Both the position numbers and the translations under genes were made by a program. From Rhizobium sullae (GTDB lineage: Bacteria; Pseudomonadota; Alphaproteobacteria; Rhizobiales; Rhizobiaceae), in the NCBI RefSeq assembly GCF_900169785.1, contig NZ_FWER01000023.1, positions 52,643 through 116,642 of the forward strand: a DNA stretch of 64,000 bases, in the 5' to 3' direction. The notes under the pieces are model-generated. The model saw nothing but the letters and a program-made list of their open reading frames with translations, was not told where the DNA came from and ran no database searches. This document shows positions 61,720-64,000 of this stretch, one piece after another; the first letter of the stretch is position 1; each line of letters begins with the position of its first letter.

Positions 61720-62316
61720 GCCAGCTCATACCGGTATCATCGCTAAGGATCTGTTAACCACACAAATTGAGGAAGACCCGAATTTAAGTGCCCAGACATC
61801 GACGGAACGTCCGCATTCTCAAAATGCCACGCGACACTTCTTCCTATAGTAACCGGAAGACCTCTTCTTAGTTTAACTACCGCAACGCAAAATTGATGTA
61901 TTTTCATTCTTAAACAAATGCAAACTCTCGCTATATGATTACTATAACTTAACTTTGTAGCTCTAAGTGGCTACGTGCATTGCAAATGTGTTCGTACTAT
62001 AAACAAAGTGTAGGCGAAATAAAATCGCGCATGGGCGAGAGGTCTGGCCATATCTTCATGGATTGCTGTTGCATTTTCTAACTTCCTCTTGCACGTGAGG
62101 AATTAACCTTCGACGTTGTTATTATGGCAACCTCTAGGTACGGCCATTCACCTATTACCTTCCAACTGAGAATGAACCAGCGGTCCCAATCGGCGAGACG
62201 ATCGTAGTCCGTCGAGAGCCGCAAGTTCAATGCGCAAGGGTAGACCCGGGCGGGCGCGTTTGGCCTGGCGCCTGGATCCCTCCCCTTGTCGCGATTTAAA
62301 CCGAGGGAGAATCTCC
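61720..62316. other. AT-rich leader region of the repeat-protein gene
   Basis: About 600 bases with no gene. The part 61850-62110 is distinctly AT-rich against the GC-rich surroundings, suggesting promoter/regulatory DNA or recent insertion. It precedes a large surface-type protein gene. No operator was recognised. Confidence 0.4.
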
Positions 62317-64000
62317 ATGGCACTCGACATCACGACCCAAGACATCATCATCGACGAGACCACCGGTCTTACCGACGACGATATTGACCCGTCCGGTTCG
62401 CCGCACAATAGCAATACCACGCTGCAATATCTGTTAAGTCTTGACAGTACCGGCGGCCTAACCTCACCGGAGATCGCCTTCCAGGCCAACTTCGTGGTGG
62501 CCTCGGCGAGTGCAGGGGAAACCATCACCTCGGTCGTTCTCTCCCAGAACCTCAGTGGAACCCCGTTTTCCACCACCGTCGGCGTGAACAGCGGCATTCA
62601 GACGGTCGATGGCAACTGGGTCTGGCTGTTTAAAAGTGCAGACCCGCTCCATCCAAACGTCGTGATCGGCGTCATCGGTACTTCTGATCCGCTCGCCGAG
62701 CCCGCTGAGACCGGGCCGCTCGCCTTCTCGTTTGCGCTGATCAACACCACCAACACCAATGCGGACCTGTACACGGTCCAGTACGTGCCGTTGCTCCATC
62801 CGGACGCCACCGACGCGGACGACCGCATCGATCTGTCCAGCAAGGTCTTCGCCTCGGTCACGGGCACCAGCGTAGCTAATTTCTCAGGCCAGAACGCCGC
62901 TTCCGGCAATCATGATTTCTACCTGATCAATTCGCCCGATGATGCATCCAAGCAGCTTCTGGTGATAGGTTTGAACGGTGGCACCGCCAACGTCAGTACA
63001 CAGGGCTTCGGCGTCAACAGCCAGAGCATCGATCCGAGCGAAACGCTGCAGGTCGATTTTGTGACCGGCGGCAACCTGAACGCAGGTAGTGCCTCGCAAA
63101 TCCAGTACGGCAGCCATCTCGAGACCATCACGCAGGCTGGGTTCACGATCAACCAGATCACGCCATCCAATCCGGAAGCGCGGGTGGACATCAGTATCGG
63201 CGCCTTTAACAATACGGGCAACGACCAAGGCTCGGACTTCTTTGACGGCACCGCCACGAGCGCCGTTGACATCGTTAGCCTCAAGTTGACGGGTCAATCA
63301 GGGTTTGCTGCCACCATCACCACCGATGGCACCTATGTCACGGCAGGCGGAAGCGTCACCGTCACCGGCCTGAGCGGGAGCGGCAACATCGTCACCATCA
63401 CCGGGCTCGATAACGTAACCACCGTCGATATCACCACCAGCAGCCCAATGGATCGGCTGCAGGTTACGGGGGTCGATGCGAACGAAGGGCTCGACATCAC
63501 CGAGTTCCATTTCTCGACGACGAACACCAACGCCTACAGCGAGGAGGTAGGCTCATTCATTAATTTTGACGATGACGGCCCGACGATTGCCACCACCGGC
63601 GTAGAACCGACGCTGACTGTCGACGAGACGGTTCTTGGGACCAACGACACGCAGAGCTTTGCGGCCAACTTCAGCTCCGCCTTCGGCGCCGACGGAGCCG
63701 GCACGCTGACCTACGCACTTGGCGTGACGGCGGCAGGCCCAACCGGCATCGTCGACACGGCGACCGGTGAGGCGGTCGTCCTCTCGGTCAATGGCGGCGT
63801 CGTTGAAGGCCGCACCGCCAGCACCAACACCCTCGTGTTCACCGTCGCCGTCAACGCCGCCGGCAGCGTCACCCTCGATCAGATCCGGGCGGTGGTCCAT
63901 GCCGACGCCAACAATCCCGACGACAGCACGACCCTGGCTGCGGACAACCTGATCCAGCTCACCGCGACCATCACCGACAAGGACGGCGATCAACAATCGG
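62317..64000 (+). CDS. Large DUF5801-type repeat surface protein (3' end off window)
   Basis: The ATG at 62317 follows GAGGGAGAATCTCC. The 561 visible residues are acidic and rich in Thr, Gly, Asp and Asn with almost no Cys. The first 400 residues are beta-rich and unrecognised. From about residue 417 (DDDGPTIATTGVEPTL) a DUF5801/VCBS-like repeat begins, with LTVDETVLGTND and ITDKDGD. Such proteins are long RTX-type adhesins or exported repeats secreted through type I systems. The reading frame runs to the window edge. Confidence 0.85.
   Translation, partial: MALDITTQDIIIDETTGLTDDDIDPSGSPHNSNTTLQYLLSLDSTGGLTSPEIAFQANFVVASASAGETITSVVLSQNLSGTPFSTTVGVNSGIQTVDGNWVWLFKSADPLHPNVVIGVIGTSDPLAEPAETGPLAFSFALINTTNTNADLYTVQYVPLLHPDATDADDRIDLSSKVFASVTGTSVANFSGQNAASGNHDFYLINSPDDASKQLLVIGLNGGTANVSTQGFGVNSQSIDPSETLQVDFVTGGNLNAGSASQIQYGSHLETITQAGFTINQITPSNPEARVDISIGAFNNTGNDQGSDFFDGTATSAVDIVSLKLTGQSGFAATITTDGTYVTAGGSVTVTGLSGSGNIVTITGLDNVTTVDITTSSPMDRLQVTGVDANEGLDITEFHFSTTNTNAYSEEVGSFINFDDDGPTIATTGVEPTLTVDETVLGTNDTQSFAANFSSAFGADGAGTLTYALGVTAAGPTGIVDTATGEAVVLSVNGGVVEGRTASTNTLVFTVAVNAAGSVTLDQIRAVVHADANNPDDSTTLAADNLIQLTATITDKDGDQQS

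Overview
This window looks like part of a rhizobial (alphaproteobacterial, Rhizobium/Sinorhizobium/Ensifer-like) replicon. GC content is high, and it carries many ABC uptake operons, MHYT and EAL signalling proteins, IalB, DUF2950/DUF3300 envelope proteins, and an accessory zone of toxin-antitoxin modules and broken genes. The genus is an inference from gene content; no rRNA, tRNA or replication gene was seen.

Layout. 1-3416 (minus): a MoxR ATPase, DUF58, DUF4381 and BatA-type VWA operon that runs off the left edge. 4019-13343: an envelope cluster with a winged-helix/TPR membrane protein, an orphan formylglycine-generating enzyme, a broken lytic transglycosylase, DUF2950, DUF3300, a secreted HAD phosphatase, a small protein, a truncated membrane protein gene and an autotransporter with proline-rich repeats. 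13349-20415: a ugp-type glycerol-3-phosphate/glycerophosphodiester uptake locus with GDPD, a HAD phosphatase, divergent ugpC and a SorC regulator. 20687-21823: a VapBC pair and an unpaired ribbon-helix-helix antitoxin. 21906-31811: a guanidine utilisation operon with a sigma-54 promoter, a guanidine-I (ykkC) riboswitch, a terminator hairpin, an ABC transporter, both carboxyguanidine deiminase subunits, a biotin-dependent carboxylase and allophanate hydrolase. 32502-35576: an AraC regulator, a small coupled protein and an FAD oxidoreductase gene broken by an in-frame stop. 35797-44181: a GntR-controlled catabolic locus with a PuuE-like deacetylase, an amidohydrolase, a polyamine-type ABC transporter and an arylmalonate-decarboxylase-like protein. 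44386-48654: gene remnants and toxin-antitoxin modules, several frameshifted. 49203-58376: a trimeric autotransporter adhesin operon (YadA-like, IalB, an anchored protein, DUF4189) lying between two AraC paralogues. 58845-64000: an EAL-domain remnant, an MHYT-LytTR regulator, an ISL3-family transposase remnant and the start of a large DUF5801-type repeat protein.

How the genes work together. Several loci show matched operator sequences that link a regulator to its targets. A 14/12-bp palindrome stands in front of both the amidohydrolase/gntR gap and the ABC transporter. Direct repeats about 20 bp apart precede the adhesin operon, the AraC gene beside it, and the FAD-oxidoreductase operon of a second AraC paralogue. 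A pair of 12-bp direct repeats lies between ugpB and ugpC. Tandem 10-bp CGAAC repeats bracket the envelope cluster. The best-supported pathway is guanidine uptake, carboxylation, deimination and hydrolysis to ammonia and CO2. Nitrogen limitation (sigma-54) and guanidine itself (riboswitch) would both control it.
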